64,000 nt of DNA from Flavobacterium reichenbachii. GTDB lineage: Bacteria; Bacteroidota; Bacteroidia; Flavobacteriales; Flavobacteriaceae. A program made the position numbers and the translations under genes. How positions within the stretch are numbered: the stretch's first letter is position 1; every line of letters begins with the position of its first letter. The DNA lies in contig NZ_MUHF01000001.1 in the NCBI RefSeq assembly GCF_002217435.1, forward strand, positions 406,530-470,529, read 5' to 3'. Of this stretch, positions 8,305-17,519 are shown in pieces. A model generated the notes under the pieces. That model had not been told where the DNA came from, made no database searches, and saw only the letters and a list, made by a program, of their open reading frames with translations.

Positions 8305-9438
8305 TTAAGAAGTAAATCTTTTTTGAAAAGAGAAATCAGAATTATGCATCTCAATTTCATTCTTAGTAGTTTGATCTTGCGCTGCTTTTGCATAATTAAA
8401 CATCTTTTGTTCGTAATCATAAATGGCATCTTCTATATTTCCTAAATTTCCATTAATCAGATTTTCAGATAAAATTAAAGCATCCATCAAACCGCTGTTT
8501 GCACCTTCTCCGGCAAAAGGAGGCATTAAATGTGCTGCGTCTCCGATAAGTGTAATAGGGAGCGAGCGATTGGTTGTCCATAAATTATCAAGAGAAATTT
8601 TTCTTGTTGGTAATCCGGCAAAAAATGAAGTCGAGCGAAATAAGGATTTGTAAATTTCATTCCAATCAGAAAACAGATTAGAAAGAAACGTAACAATTTG
8701 TGCAGCGTTTTTAAAATCCAGTTCATTTTTGAGAATCCAATCTTTGGGTTTTCTAAAAGTTACATTGTAGGTCAATGCGCGGTTATTATCTGGATTTGCC
8801 ACAAAATTGATTCCATGGTCTGCAGTCATTAAAATTTTATTATCGCAAAGTTTAAAGAAATCCGGACAATTTATTTCAGGATTTAAAACTTCGCCTTGTA
8901 TAATATAAGTTCCGGTATATTCTGGCGTTGCATCTGTTACAAATTTTCTTATCTGTGACATTCCTCCATTGGCTCCGATTACAAAATCTGCGGTATCAGT
9001 AATTCCATTTTCAAATTTCAAAAGCCATTTTTTGTTGTGTATTTCGAGTCCGGTAAATTTTCTATCCCAAACAACAGTTTCTGTGTTTAAACTATCCAGT
9101 AATAGTTTTCTCAAATTGTTTCTGTTTATTTCTGGATTCTCATAGATTTCTTCGGGTTTGGGATTTTTACAAAACAATACTTTGGTTTGATTGTCTGTAA
9201 TGATTCTTCCCATTGATTTAGACATTTCGTAGTAGCGTTCCAGTAATCCTGCTTTTTTCATAGCTTCCTGCCCGGAGTGTTTATGCAGATCAAGCGTACC
9301 GCCCCAAATTCTAGTTTTGTCGTTTTTATCCCTTTCGTAAACGGTAATATTTACTCCTTTTTGTTGTAATAATTTAGCAATAGTGAGTCCTGCTGGTCCT
9401 GCGCCAATGACTGCAATCCTTTTATCTTTTAGTAACAT
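8305..9438 (-). CDS. Tet(X)-like FAD-dependent monooxygenase
   Basis: This 377-residue flavoprotein belongs to the class A monooxygenase family of Tet(X). It has an N-terminal dinucleotide fold (VIGAGPAGLTIAKLLQQKG), the hallmark GGTLDLHKHSGQEAMKKAG, and the FAD-binding GDAAHLMPPFAGEGANSG near the C-terminus. Length and collinearity with Tet(X) (about 388 residues) are strong. As I recall the Tet(X) sequence, the Gln in NIQ is kept. The Arg before L-M-A-S and the His and Gly of ALHFG appear replaced (ILMTAD; ALTYN). Tetracycline inactivation is therefore possible but not assured. The gene follows an AraC-type regulator on the same strand. Confidence 0.8.
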   Translation of the reverse strand: MLLKDKRIAVIGAGPAGLTIAKLLQQKGVNITVYERDKNDKTRIWGGTLDLHKHSGQEAMKKAGLLERYYEMSKSMGRIITDNQTKVLFCKNPKPEEIYENPEINRNNLRKLLLDSLNTETVVWDRKFTGLEIHNKKWLLKFENGITDTADFVIGANGGMSQIRKFVTDATPEYTGTYIIQGEVLNPEINCPDFFKLCDNKILMTADHGINFVANPDNNRALTYNVTFRKPKDWILKNELDFKNAAQIVTFLSNLFSDWNEIYKSLFRSTSFFAGLPTRKISLDNLWTTNRSLPITLIGDAAHLMPPFAGEGANSGLMDALILSENLINGNLGNIEDAIYDYEQKMFNYAKAAQDQTTKNEIEMHNSDFSFQKRFTS

Positions 9439-9520
9439 GATTTGTATTCAATTAATATTGAAGTGCAAAATTGAATGATATTGAAGTATTAGGATTGTAC
9501 AAATGCGACAAACTTATGCA

Positions 9521-10306
9521 TTAAATTCCGCCGTTCTTTTTTGCTTCTCGTGCAAATGCTGCGGGAGTTGTGCCGCTGTATCGTTTAAATTCTCTGCTAA
9601 GGTGAGATTGATCTGTATAACCCAATTCTGAAGCTAATCTGGCAAGATTAGAAAAAGGATCAATCAATAATTGATTTCTTGCCTGCTCGAAACGGATGAG
9701 AGCAGAGATGTCTTTTACGGTATGTCCAGAAGATTGTTTAAACTTTCTTTCTAGTGTACGAACTGTTGCGTGTGCCGCTTCTGCAACCTGACTTACCGGA
9801 ATAGTGCCGTTGGATGCTCTCATAGCACTTCCTGCTTTAACCAGTGTAGTATCAGTAAAAAAATCAGAGCGGGCCGTTATAAAATAGTTTTTAAGGTATT
9901 CTATTGCTTCCAGAATTTTTTTGGCTTCAATAAATTCATTTAGTGTAGTTTGGAGCATGGAAATCGGATGCTCAAAAAGCTGCACTCCTTTTTTGTCAGA
10001 GGGTAATTTTAATAAATCATATACAGTCCATGGATAACATCTTATACCAAGAATTTGGATGTTTTTTTTAGTAAAAAATGTGACTGGTTTATCCAGAAGT
10101 CCAATCATAAAAGGAGAGGGTAATGACTTTAATTCTCCATTGTAAGAAATGCTTAATGAACTTCCGAAATAAAAAATAATTTCGCAATAACCATCAGGAA
10201 TAACTTCAAAACTAGATTCAAGTTCTCTGAAGTTGCTTTTGTTATACCAAAAGCACTTTATGGCACTTTTAAGCTCTTCGGGCGATTCAAATTGTTGGTG
10301 ATCCAT
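9521..10306 (-). CDS. AraC-family transcriptional regulator
   Basis: This 261-residue protein has an N-terminal sensor domain of about 150 residues, with the start F-x-S-P-E-E-L-x-x-x-I-K-C-F-W typical of DUF6597-type AraC proteins. The C-terminal double helix-turn-helix contains RFEQARNQL and LGYTDQSHLSREFKRYSGTTP, a textbook AraC signature. It lies immediately upstream of the Tet(X)-like gene on the same strand with an 82-base gap. Local regulation of that gene, or cotranscription with it, is plausible. Confidence 0.85.
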   Translation of the reverse strand: MDHQQFESPEELKSAIKCFWYNKSNFRELESSFEVIPDGYCEIIFYFGSSLSISYNGELKSLPSPFMIGLLDKPVTFFTKKNIQILGIRCYPWTVYDLLKLPSDKKGVQLFEHPISMLQTTLNEFIEAKKILEAIEYLKNYFITARSDFFTDTTLVKAGSAMRASNGTIPVSQVAEAAHATVRTLERKFKQSSGHTVKDISALIRFEQARNQLLIDPFSNLARLASELGYTDQSHLSREFKRYSGTTPAAFAREAKKNGGI

Positions 10307-10586
10307 TTAATAAACGAGTTTAACGGAGATCTTAATATGCAAGCAATAAGTCTTGGCAAAATTACATTTTTTTAATCTGATAAAACCATTAAAAGCACTG
10401 TAAGGATGATTTTGAAATTTTTAAGAATAAATCAAAACTATGTTGACAATTTATACGTAGATGAAAAAGACGGTAATCTGAAGTGTGATGAATTCAAAAA
10501 AAAAATATGGTTTTTGGAAAAAATACAGAATCTTATCACATTTCTGGTTATCGTTTTTTTTTATAAATTTTTAAGAGGTACAAGGA

Positions 10587-10829
10587 TTGGAAAAATTAAA
10601 TATCCACAGGTTAAAAGAGACTTTGAAATATCTGGAAAGTAAACAGCGTGAATTAAAAAGACAAAACGAAAATGAAACACGTAGTCTTGAATCAATGATA
10701 AAATATTTGAAAAAAGATATGCTAGAGCATTTTGAATTGTCAAATCACCACCAATCTATTAAGGAAGAAATTAAAAATACCGATGCTTTTATTGAGAATG
10801 TAAAAAACATTATTGAAATCAATTCTTAA
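10587..10829 (+). CDS. Possible small coiled-coil protein
   Basis: This 80-residue open frame reads MEKLNIHRLKETLKYLES and then a strongly charged helical repeat rich in E, K and L, consistent with a coiled coil. No ribosome-binding site of note is seen. An overlapping frame at 10406-10642 competes for the same DNA. The composition favours this frame over that one, but it may not be expressed. Confidence 0.35.
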   Translation: MEKLNIHRLKETLKYLESKQRELKRQNENETRSLESMIKYLKKDMLEHFELSNHHQSIKEEIKNTDAFIENVKNIIEINS

Positions 10830-11165
10830 GATTTGGTTTTTACTTTGGGCTGAATACTAGATTACAGAATGAACTTCCTGTCTTTACTCCATTTAAGAAC
10901 ATACTATTTTGTTGTAAAAGAGATCTTGTCTTTTGCTTAGACTTTCATAATTAAATATCCGTAAATGATATTGCGAGATGAATCGCTGTATTTTTTTTTA
11001 ATAAAAAATTATGTCATTTAATTAACAAAATTACTAACTTGTTATAGAAATTGAAATATGATTCTTATTTCAAATAACGCTGTTTTTATGTAAAACACTG
11101 TTTATGAGTCAATTTCAGTGATATAATAAAACATAGTAACATTTATTGTAATAAAAGACAAATTT
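10830..11165. other. Intergenic region upstream of GH130
   Basis: This is about 335 bases of AT-rich sequence without a supportable gene. It should contain the promoter of the GH130 gene. I see no clear operator dyad or RNA structure. Confidence 0.4.
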
Positions 11166-12632
11166 ATGCGAGTATCAGTAATCCGAAAAGAGATAAAATT
11201 TACCCCAGATTCCAGAAGAGTTGTTGCCAGATATTTTATGAATGGTTATGAACGGACTCAACAAATGGTAGCTCGCATAATGATACTGGATGAAAAACAA
11301 GTACTGCAGACTTTAGAGCAGACTTTACGTGAGTTTGCAAGGCGTCATCGAAATATTTCGGCTGTGTTTTTTAGACATTGCGAAAAAATCAGACCGGTAA
11401 TCGAAGCAATGAAAATAGATTATGAAGGATTGTCTTTAGATCGAAAAATGCTCATTGGTTCGTATTGCACGATGGAATATGCAATTGAATCTGCCGCAAT
11501 ATTTAATCCGTCTATTGTAGAAGATTTTGATCAAACTGGCTTAGCAGCAGGTGAGAAGCGTGTTGTTATTTCTTTTCGTGCAACAGGCGAAGGTCATATT
11601 TCGTCTATTGTTTTTAGAAGAGGAATTCTAGACAAAGACAACAATCTGCACATCATGAAAATTGGGAATCATATAGATAAAGCGGAGATTGAGCATAAAA
11701 CCTTATTCAATAAGGAACGATTTCTAACAAAGCTTTCTGAAATGCATACAACAGACAAATATATTGTCCAAATTATGCAGGATCTTCCGGACGAATTTGA
11801 GTTTGCTGTGCTCAAAAATATTCTAAATACTTCTTTGAGCGATCCGTTAATTCGTGAAGAACGAAAAACAGCATTGCAGGAAATACTTTGGCTGGCCAAT
11901 TCTTTTTATGATTTGCAATTTAAACACGATTCGGATATTACCGAACGTGTTATATTTCCAATATCAGATTCTGAAAGCCGTGGAATCGAAGATGCGCGTT
12001 TTGTGCGTTTTGTAGACGATGATGATTCTGTACGCGTTATGGCAACCTATACGGCGTATAACGGACATACCATACTGCCTAAACTTATTTCTACCGAAGA
12101 TTTTTACAGTTTTAGAGTAATGCCGCTTCATGGTGCCGGAGCTCAGAATAAAAATCTGGCGCTGTTTCCTCGAAAAATAAAAGGAAAATATGCCATGCTT
12201 GCCAGAATAGACGGTGTAAATAATTACATTATGTATTCTGAAAGAGCAACACAGTGGAATGATCCAATTTTGCTCCAAAAACCCCGTTTTACATGGGAAC
12301 TCACCCAAATAGGAAACTGTGGATCACCGCTTTGGACTGCAGAAGGCTGGCTGGTAATAACGCATGGTGTAGGTACGATGAGACGTTATTGCATTGGTGC
12401 CTCTTTGTTTGATCTTGATGATCCTTCTAAAGAAATAGGAAGGCTGACAGAGCCCTTGCTTTCGCCATTAGAAGACGAACGCGAAGGGTATGTGCCAAAT
12501 GTAGTTTATTCTTGCGGAGCCATTATTCATAACAACAGCCTTATACTGCCGTATGCGGTATCAGACTATTCGTCTACTTATGCTGTTGTAGATATGGTAG
12601 AATTATTAGATGCTTTGAAGAATAGTAACTAA
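11166..12632 (+). CDS. Glycoside hydrolase family 130 protein
   Basis: This 488-residue protein belongs to GH130, the mannosyl-phosphorylase/mannosidase family, which acts on beta-1,2- or beta-1,4-mannosides. Supporting segments include FTPDSRRVVARYFMNG at the start, ESRGIEDARFVRF in the five-bladed propeller, and the late stretch GAIIHNNSLILPYAVSDYS. In GH130 the E-D-A/P-R motif binds substrate and phosphate nearby. There is no signal peptide, so it should be cytoplasmic, which fits a phosphorylase. It stands alone, without an adjacent polysaccharide-utilisation locus. Confidence 0.85.
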   Translation: MRVSVIRKEIKFTPDSRRVVARYFMNGYERTQQMVARIMILDEKQVLQTLEQTLREFARRHRNISAVFFRHCEKIRPVIEAMKIDYEGLSLDRKMLIGSYCTMEYAIESAAIFNPSIVEDFDQTGLAAGEKRVVISFRATGEGHISSIVFRRGILDKDNNLHIMKIGNHIDKAEIEHKTLFNKERFLTKLSEMHTTDKYIVQIMQDLPDEFEFAVLKNILNTSLSDPLIREERKTALQEILWLANSFYDLQFKHDSDITERVIFPISDSESRGIEDARFVRFVDDDDSVRVMATYTAYNGHTILPKLISTEDFYSFRVMPLHGAGAQNKNLALFPRKIKGKYAMLARIDGVNNYIMYSERATQWNDPILLQKPRFTWELTQIGNCGSPLWTAEGWLVITHGVGTMRRYCIGASLFDLDDPSKEIGRLTEPLLSPLEDEREGYVPNVVYSCGAIIHNNSLILPYAVSDYSSTYAVVDMVELLDALKNSN

Positions 12633-12654
12633 AAATTAATGTGTTTAATTTTTG

Positions 12655-13749
12655 CTAATTTTCTCCAAGTATTTTTATTCTTATATATTGAAAATGATCA
12701 TTGAGATTTCCATCCTCATTCCAAAATACTTCCATATGATTTACGGTCAAGTATAAATAATTATCAGAACTAAAAAAATGTTCTCCAGGTTCAACTGCCG
12801 GCATCCAATTTTTAAAACTGGCGCTCATGACATGCTTAATCTGTTTGTTGTTGATAGCGTACAGTTCTAAGTCGGCTGTTGATTCGTATGGATTCGCATT
12901 AATAGCGATAATGTTTTTTTGGTCTGGAGCAATATTCGGATAATCCCCAAATGTCTGTGTAGTGGCACCGCTGTTTTTGTCAATAAAGCTATAATCTGAA
13001 CTTTCATAATAAGAACCGCTGATTACATATTGATTTAAAAATTCAATCTGTCCTTCGTACTCAAACTCCTCTCTGTTTTCTTCGGTATCTGGCTTATCAA
13101 CCAATTTTACAGTTTTGTCTGCGCATTTAAGTTCTATAACACCTTTTTTCTTTCTTATTGCCAAAGTGTCTGCTAATAAGTAATTTACAGAAGTACTTCT
13201 TTTACTTTCAAAAAGGGCTTTGTCTATGAGTTCAATCTGCAGATAATCTGTTAGTTCCTTACCTTTTTCAAAATTTTCGTTTTTTTGGTTTACTGTAAGT
13301 GATGAAATTATGTTTAAGTCAGACTGTATTAAAGTTACTTTATCTATAGGTCCAGTTGCGCTCTTTGGTACATAAACTTTCTCCCATTGATTACTTTCGA
13401 TTTCATTTCCATTTTTAGAATATTTTCTTGTAATTCTGTCCATTATTCCAAACCATTCAGCCGTTTCTTCAATAACAGGAAGTTTTTTTCCAAACGTATA
13501 AGTTCCTAATGTTTCAGAGTTTTGGTCTGCCTTATCCTTAAAATCTATTCCGTTTCTTTTAATGACATAAACATTTTTAATAACTTTTGTATCGTCATAA
13601 TCGATTCTGTTTCCTATTTCTTCACTGTCGACTGTTGAGGTATCTTTGATAACACCTTGTGTTGTTTTTTTTTCTTTTTTCTCAGTATTATTACAACTTA
13701 AAATGGTCAGGAGTATTAATATAAACGGAATTCGGTATAGCGTTTTCAT
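12655..13749 (-). CDS. Hypothetical lipoprotein with SH3-like N-terminal region
   Basis: The product is 364 residues. It starts MKTLYRIPFILILLTILSC, so it has a lipobox cysteine at about residue 19 followed by a Lys/Thr-rich tether. Residues 60-130 (NGIDFKDKADQNSETLGTYT... AEWFGIMD) look like a bacterial SH3 domain. The remainder is beta-rich and unrecognised. Expected location is the periplasmic side of a membrane. It converges with the GH130 gene, the two stops being 23 bases apart. Confidence 0.7.
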   Translation of the reverse strand: MKTLYRIPFILILLTILSCNNTEKKEKKTTQGVIKDTSTVDSEEIGNRIDYDDTKVIKNVYVIKRNGIDFKDKADQNSETLGTYTFGKKLPVIEETAEWFGIMDRITRKYSKNGNEIESNQWEKVYVPKSATGPIDKVTLIQSDLNIISSLTVNQKNENFEKGKELTDYLQIELIDKALFESKRSTSVNYLLADTLAIRKKKGVIELKCADKTVKLVDKPDTEENREEFEYEGQIEFLNQYVISGSYYESSDYSFIDKNSGATTQTFGDYPNIAPDQKNIIAINANPYESTADLELYAINNKQIKHVMSASFKNWMPAVEPGEHFFSSDNYLYLTVNHMEVFWNEDGNLNDHFQYIRIKILGEN

Positions 13750-13891
13750 ATTCTAATTTGGCTTTTTCTTAGTTATATTTGATTGTAAAAGGAAAAGCTA
13801 ATATACTTTTTATTTTTGCTTTTAAGATTTTGTAAGAACTTTTTTTAAGATCGTATTTTAAAAATGATGGTATTGATGATTTAGATAAAAA

Positions 13892-13922
13892 AGCTTTGAA
13901 AATTTTAAATTTTCAAAGCTTA
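13892..13922 (-). terminator. Terminator of the cupin/CMD operon
   Basis: A near-perfect inverted repeat with AAGCTTTGAAAAT arms ends 20 bases past the stop at 13943. It is AT-rich, so it could also serve the opposite strand. Confidence 0.55.
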
Positions 13923-13942
13923 ATATAATTAAACATGTTTGT

Positions 13943-14509
13943 TCAATTTACTTCAGGAACCGGAACATCAAAACCATTTAATACCATTGCAAGAAGTGTG
14001 TAAGCGCCAACTAAAAATATTAGTTCTGCAATCCCGTCTTTTCCTAATATTGCTGTACCCAAATTGTAAGTGGAGTCTGGAATAATTTTTCCTTTGGCTA
14101 AAACAGAAGCTATTTCATACGCTGCAGATTCTTCTTGATTTAGTTCTGCCGGACGAATTCCCGATGCTAATGATGCAATGGCTTCTGGAGAAACACCAAA
14201 ATGGTTTGCCATGATTTCGTGTGCGTAAAGCTCAAATCGTGCTCCAAATGCGGCGCCAACAGTAAGAATTGCAACTTCTCTGATTTTTTTAGGAAGGGCT
14301 GCGTGATTGTCGAGCGAACGGACAAAACTTAAAGCAGGAATTCCAAATTTTGGAAAAGCAAGCATTGGTGGAAAAGGCCCGGTTAAAGCGCCTTCATCAT
14401 TTGTCATGGCAACAGGGCCCTGACTATGTGTGATGAGTTTGAAAATTTCATCATGTACAAATCGAACTTCGATGCTCATAGAATCTGGATTTATTGGATT
14501 TATTCTCAT
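13943..14509 (-). CDS. Carboxymuconolactone decarboxylase-family protein
   Basis: I place the start at the ATG at 14509 (MRINPINPDSMSIEVRFVHD), 11 bases after the upstream stop. The longer frame to 14554 would overlap the cupin gene. The helical AhpD/CMD fold is indicated by REVAILTVGAAFGARFELYAHEIMANHFG and by the E-x-x-A-Y-E-I-A segment. The redox Cys-x-x-Cys of AhpD is absent, so this is of the non-redox CMD-like type. Function is probably detoxification or ring-compound chemistry, but the substrate is unknown. It is the third gene of an operon with the cupin and 2TM genes. Confidence 0.75.
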   Translation of the reverse strand: MRINPINPDSMSIEVRFVHDEIFKLITHSQGPVAMTNDEGALTGPFPPMLAFPKFGIPALSFVRSLDNHAALPKKIREVAILTVGAAFGARFELYAHEIMANHFGVSPEAIASLASGIRPAELNQEESAAYEIASVLAKGKIIPDSTYNLGTAILGKDGIAELIFLVGAYTLLAMVLNGFDVPVPEVN

Positions 14510-14519
14510 AATTGATTTA

Positions 14520-15095
14520 TTAGAATTGACTACCATTTTCTTCGAATATTCCATCGATCAGAACAAATGCAACTCGACATGTTTTTCCTGATTTATTGCT
14601 CCAAGCATGATTTGTACCTCGTTGTATAATAATGTCTCCGGCTTTAGCAATAGTTTCGCCTCGATCGACAATTAACGTAAGTTCTCCTTCAAGGACAATT
14701 CCGTAATCAATAGTTTCCGTTTTGTGCATTAATGGATGAGGTGCATTTTCATCTGCTCTCGAAGCATTTTCGCCTTTCATTGTTTTAAAATGTTCAACAG
14801 CTTCTTTTTGAGTAAGATTTCTGATTTCATCACTTTCGGGAGGAAAATCAATAACTCGAATTCGAGTACCTTGTTTAGGAGGACCTAATATAAGTCCGTT
14901 TTCTTCTGGATCTCCTGATACATTATCGATTAGCACGGGAGTTTGTTTTGTGTTCCAGATTTCGTGAAACTTTGCTCCATTGGTTCCGCCAACCATATAC
15001 GTGCGTGAAGGTATCTCGTCTGATAAGATAATCGCTTTGCCTTCACTATCATGACCTGTTACAATGCGTCTAAATGCTGTATGATTTGTTTCCAT
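14520..15095 (-). CDS. Cupin domain-containing protein
   Basis: The start is set at the ATG at 15095 (METNHTAFRRIVTGHD). The upstream extension runs in the frame of intergenic DNA. At 191 residues it carries a C-terminal cupin: the segment HKTETIDYGIVLEGELTLIVD (cupin motif 1, with Glu and Gly in place) and GDIIIQRGTNHAWSNKSGK (motif 2, metal His). The N-terminal half has FRRIVTGHD, common in small-molecule cupins next to CMD-family proteins. Its likely role is as a partner of the CMD protein. Confidence 0.8.
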   Translation of the reverse strand: METNHTAFRRIVTGHDSEGKAIILSDEIPSRTYMVGGTNGAKFHEIWNTKQTPVLIDNVSGDPEENGLILGPPKQGTRIRVIDFPPESDEIRNLTQKEAVEHFKTMKGENASRADENAPHPLMHKTETIDYGIVLEGELTLIVDRGETIAKAGDIIIQRGTNHAWSNKSGKTCRVAFVLIDGIFEENGSQF

Positions 15096-15327
15096 GGTAA
15101 TAAGATTTAGTGTTGTTTTTTTTAAATACAAATACGCCCAAATAGTGAAAAATGATCCCAACTGCCCATGCAGGAGTAGACCAAAGAGGCCAGGCATAAG
15201 TAGTATCAGTTAAAAACCATACAATAAATACAATTGGGGTAACCAATAAAAATACAAGAAGGTGGATTCTAAATTCCAATTTCTGATTCTTGTCTGCTTT
15301 TGCTTCGATGTTGAATTTAGTTTTCAT
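15070..15327 (-). CDS. Small 2TM-domain membrane protein
   Basis: I choose the ATG at 15327 (MKTKFNIEAKADKN) over the one at 15414, giving 85 residues. Two hydrophobic helices (LLVFLLVTPIVFIVWFL and WAVGIIFHYLGVFVF) with a short loop match the 2TM domain family of Bacteroidota. The C-terminal region overlaps the start of the cupin gene by 26 bases, implying coupling. It is the first gene of the operon. Confidence 0.65.
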   Translation of the reverse strand: MKTKFNIEAKADKNQKLEFRIHLLVFLLVTPIVFIVWFLTDTTYAWPLWSTPAWAVGIIFHYLGVFVFKKNNTKSYYHGNKSYSI

Positions 15328-15546
15328 GATTAAGTTTTTTAAATTATTAGCAATAGATAAATTTTTAAATTGAAATGTTTTAAATATTTGATTTTCAAAA
15401 CGTTTACAGGACAAAGGTAGAGCGGTAATTCAATAAGGACCATTGACTTTGGTTAAGAAAGAATATTTAATATTAAAGTCCATGGATTTTGTATTTCGCA
15501 GAAATAAATCTAATTTTAATGCACTTATGACTCTTAAATCACTATT

Positions 15547-16122
15547 ATGGAGGCTCTTAAAACAGTTATTACATCAATTGTACCTATGTCTGATGAAGAG
15601 TATAATTTGGTGCAGCCCATCATCAGCCGGATAGAAGTAAAGAAGGATACAGATCTTTTGCAGCAGGGAGAAGTATGCCGTCATATTTATTTTATAGAAA
15701 CTGGTTTTTTTAGAATGTTTTATGTGGATTACAGAGGCAATGAAATCAACAGCAGATTTGCGAAACCAAATGATTTTCTGGTCGATTTTGCTAGTTTTAT
15801 CACCCAAAAAAAAGCGCAGTACCACTGCAGAGCGATGGAAGATTCTAAAGTAATTGCATTAGAATATGAAAAGGTTGAAAATCTATACAATAGTTGTCCC
15901 AGTTGGTCAAAATTTGGAAGACTAATAGCAGAATCAGCCTATCTTATGATTATTGAAAGACAGGAAATGCTTCATTTTCAAACTCCGGAAGAGCGATATA
16001 AAACCATCTTAAAAAAAGAACCTTATCTTCTTCAATTGGTGTCACAGAATCAGCTTTCGTCTTACATTGGCATTAAGCCCGAATCATTGAGCAGGATTCG
16101 TAAAAGAATGATCGGCAAATAA
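15547..16122 (+). CDS. Crp/Fnr-family transcriptional regulator
   Basis: This 191-residue protein has a cyclic-nucleotide-binding-like N-terminal beta-roll (LLQQGEVCRHIYFIETGFFRM) and a C-terminal DNA-binding part (NQLSSYIGIKPESLSRIRKRM). The layout is that of the many Crp-like regulators of Bacteroidota that do not necessarily bind cAMP. It is divergent from the 2TM-cupin-CMD operon, with a gap of about 220 bases, and is the natural candidate to control it. Confidence 0.85.
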   Translation: MEALKTVITSIVPMSDEEYNLVQPIISRIEVKKDTDLLQQGEVCRHIYFIETGFFRMFYVDYRGNEINSRFAKPNDFLVDFASFITQKKAQYHCRAMEDSKVIALEYEKVENLYNSCPSWSKFGRLIAESAYLMIIERQEMLHFQTPEERYKTILKKEPYLLQLVSQNQLSSYIGIKPESLSRIRKRMIGK

Positions 16123-16153
16123 GGATTACTTTATTATTTAAGTTCTGCTTTAT

Positions 16154-16205
16154 TGTGTCTGCTCAGTTCATTTATAATATGTGTCTGCTCAGTTCATTTA
16201 TAATA
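16154..16205. repeat. 26-bp tandem duplication
   Basis: Two exact adjacent copies of a 26-base unit beginning TGTGTCTGCTCAG lie at 16154-16179 and 16180-16205, between the Crp-like regulator and the cyclase gene. Confidence 0.9.
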
Positions 16206-16257
16206 AAAGTACTGGTTTTGGTTTGATCAATAAATTTATAAAAAGTAATTCCTAAAT

Positions 16258-17301
16258 ATGACTTTACCTAAAATCCCTTTTTTTAGAAAATACAATATAT
16301 TTTTTAAAGCTGTAATTATTGGCGGTGTATTAGGATTGTTTTATGGAATAATCACAGATGCTGTTGCCACTTATAAACATTTTGGTTTTCTGCCGGGTAT
16401 TATGATTGGAGTTTCCATAGGATTTATTGTAATCGTTTTTGAGAATGTGCTTTTTAAATTAAATTCATATCCATTTTTAGCAGTAATGGCGCTAAAAGCA
16501 TTTATATATAGTATTAGTATATTGATATTATTAATTCTTTTTGTGTTTGGATTTACAGAATTGTTAGGGCAAAATTTAGACAGAGAAGGATTAGGAAATT
16601 ATGTTCGTGCTCGTTTGGCAGGCGATTTCTTTTTTTCTCTTTGTGCCTCTATATTTTTAATTTTATTTTTGGAAGTCAGCAGTTTATTAAGTTCTAGATT
16701 TTTTTATAATTATTTCACAGGACGCTATCATAGTCCCGTTCAGGAAGAAAGAATTTTTATGTTTGTTGATGTAAAATCCTCAACAACTATTGCCGAAGAA
16801 TTGGGAGATATTTTGTACAGTCAATTACTGCAAGATCTTTTTAATGATTTTAGCGACGGAATACTTGCTTCGCGGGCAGAAATTTATCAATATGCTGGAG
16901 ACGAGATTATTCTAACATGGAAAACATCGATTGGACTTAAAGATCAGCGATGCCTTTATTGTTTTTATCTTCTCAGGAAATCTATAGAATCAAGAAAAAA
17001 TTATTATCTCAAGAAATATAATCTAATTCCAAAATTTAAAGCAGGAATGCACATTGGAACTGCTGTGACGACATGGGTCGGAAAAATAAAAAAAGAGATT
17101 GTTTATCATGGAGATCTTCTTAATACAGCCTCAAGAATTCAATGCAAATGCAACGATTTAAATCATGATTTTGTTGTTTCTGAAGCGATTAAAAACGTTA
17201 TGCCCGAAAACTTTGCGGTAACTTATAATCATAAAGGAGAAATACATTTAAGAGGAAAAGCACAACCTTTGAAACTCTATACTGTCGATTTTAATTTTTA
17301 A
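16258..17301 (+). CDS. Membrane-bound class III adenylate/guanylate cyclase
   Basis: This 347-residue protein has four predicted N-terminal membrane helices (about 15-150) and a C-terminal class III cyclase domain (about 165-345). Domain landmarks are FVDVKSSTTIAEELG (first metal Asp and the strand after it), YQYAGDEIILTWK (second metal Asp in A-G-D-E) and the late HGDLLNTASRIQ with N-x-x-x-R transition-state residues. Catalytic Asp, Asn and Arg are all in place, so it is probably active. Product specificity cannot be read with confidence. It lies near a Crp-like regulator. Confidence 0.85.
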   Translation: MTLPKIPFFRKYNIFFKAVIIGGVLGLFYGIITDAVATYKHFGFLPGIMIGVSIGFIVIVFENVLFKLNSYPFLAVMALKAFIYSISILILLILFVFGFTELLGQNLDREGLGNYVRARLAGDFFFSLCASIFLILFLEVSSLLSSRFFYNYFTGRYHSPVQEERIFMFVDVKSSTTIAEELGDILYSQLLQDLFNDFSDGILASRAEIYQYAGDEIILTWKTSIGLKDQRCLYCFYLLRKSIESRKNYYLKKYNLIPKFKAGMHIGTAVTTWVGKIKKEIVYHGDLLNTASRIQCKCNDLNHDFVVSEAIKNVMPENFAVTYNHKGEIHLRGKAQPLKLYTVDFNF

Positions 17302-17410
17302 AATTACAGCATGCTAAAATACTTTTTAAAGGTTTACTTTGGATAAATTAGTCTAATCTTTGAAAAAGAATCTGATAAGCAAAGACATAAAATGTTGAAA
17401 AAAACTAAAT

Positions 17411-17442
17411 AAAAAAAGCTTCAGATTTCTCTGAAGCTTTTT
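17411..17442 (-). terminator. Terminator of tRNA-Glu
   Basis: AAGCTTCAGA and TCTGAAGCTT form a strong stem with a TTTC loop and flanking A/T runs, immediately downstream of the tRNA on the minus strand. The same AGCT-CAGA stem type accompanies the tRNA-fMet fragments elsewhere in this window. Confidence 0.8.
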
Positions 17443-17447
17443 CTTTG

Positions 17448-17519
17448 TAGCCCGTAGCGGAATCGAACCGCTCTTACATGGATGAAAACCATGCGTCCTA
17501 ACCGATAGACGAACGGGCC
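17448..17519 (-). tRNA. tRNA-Glu (UUC)
   Basis: On the minus strand the gene begins GGCCCGTTCG and ends ACGGGCTA. All arms are recognisable: a seven-pair acceptor stem (first pair G-U), an anticodon stem CATGG/CCATG around a loop containing TTC, and a T-arm with GGTTCGATTCC. No CCA is encoded. Length is 72. Confidence 0.95.

Noticed and set aside
10406..10642. 78-codon plus-strand ORF
   Set aside because: It overlaps the coiled-coil frame at 10587, has an irregular composition with a mid-frame hydrophobic run, and no supporting homology that I can recall.
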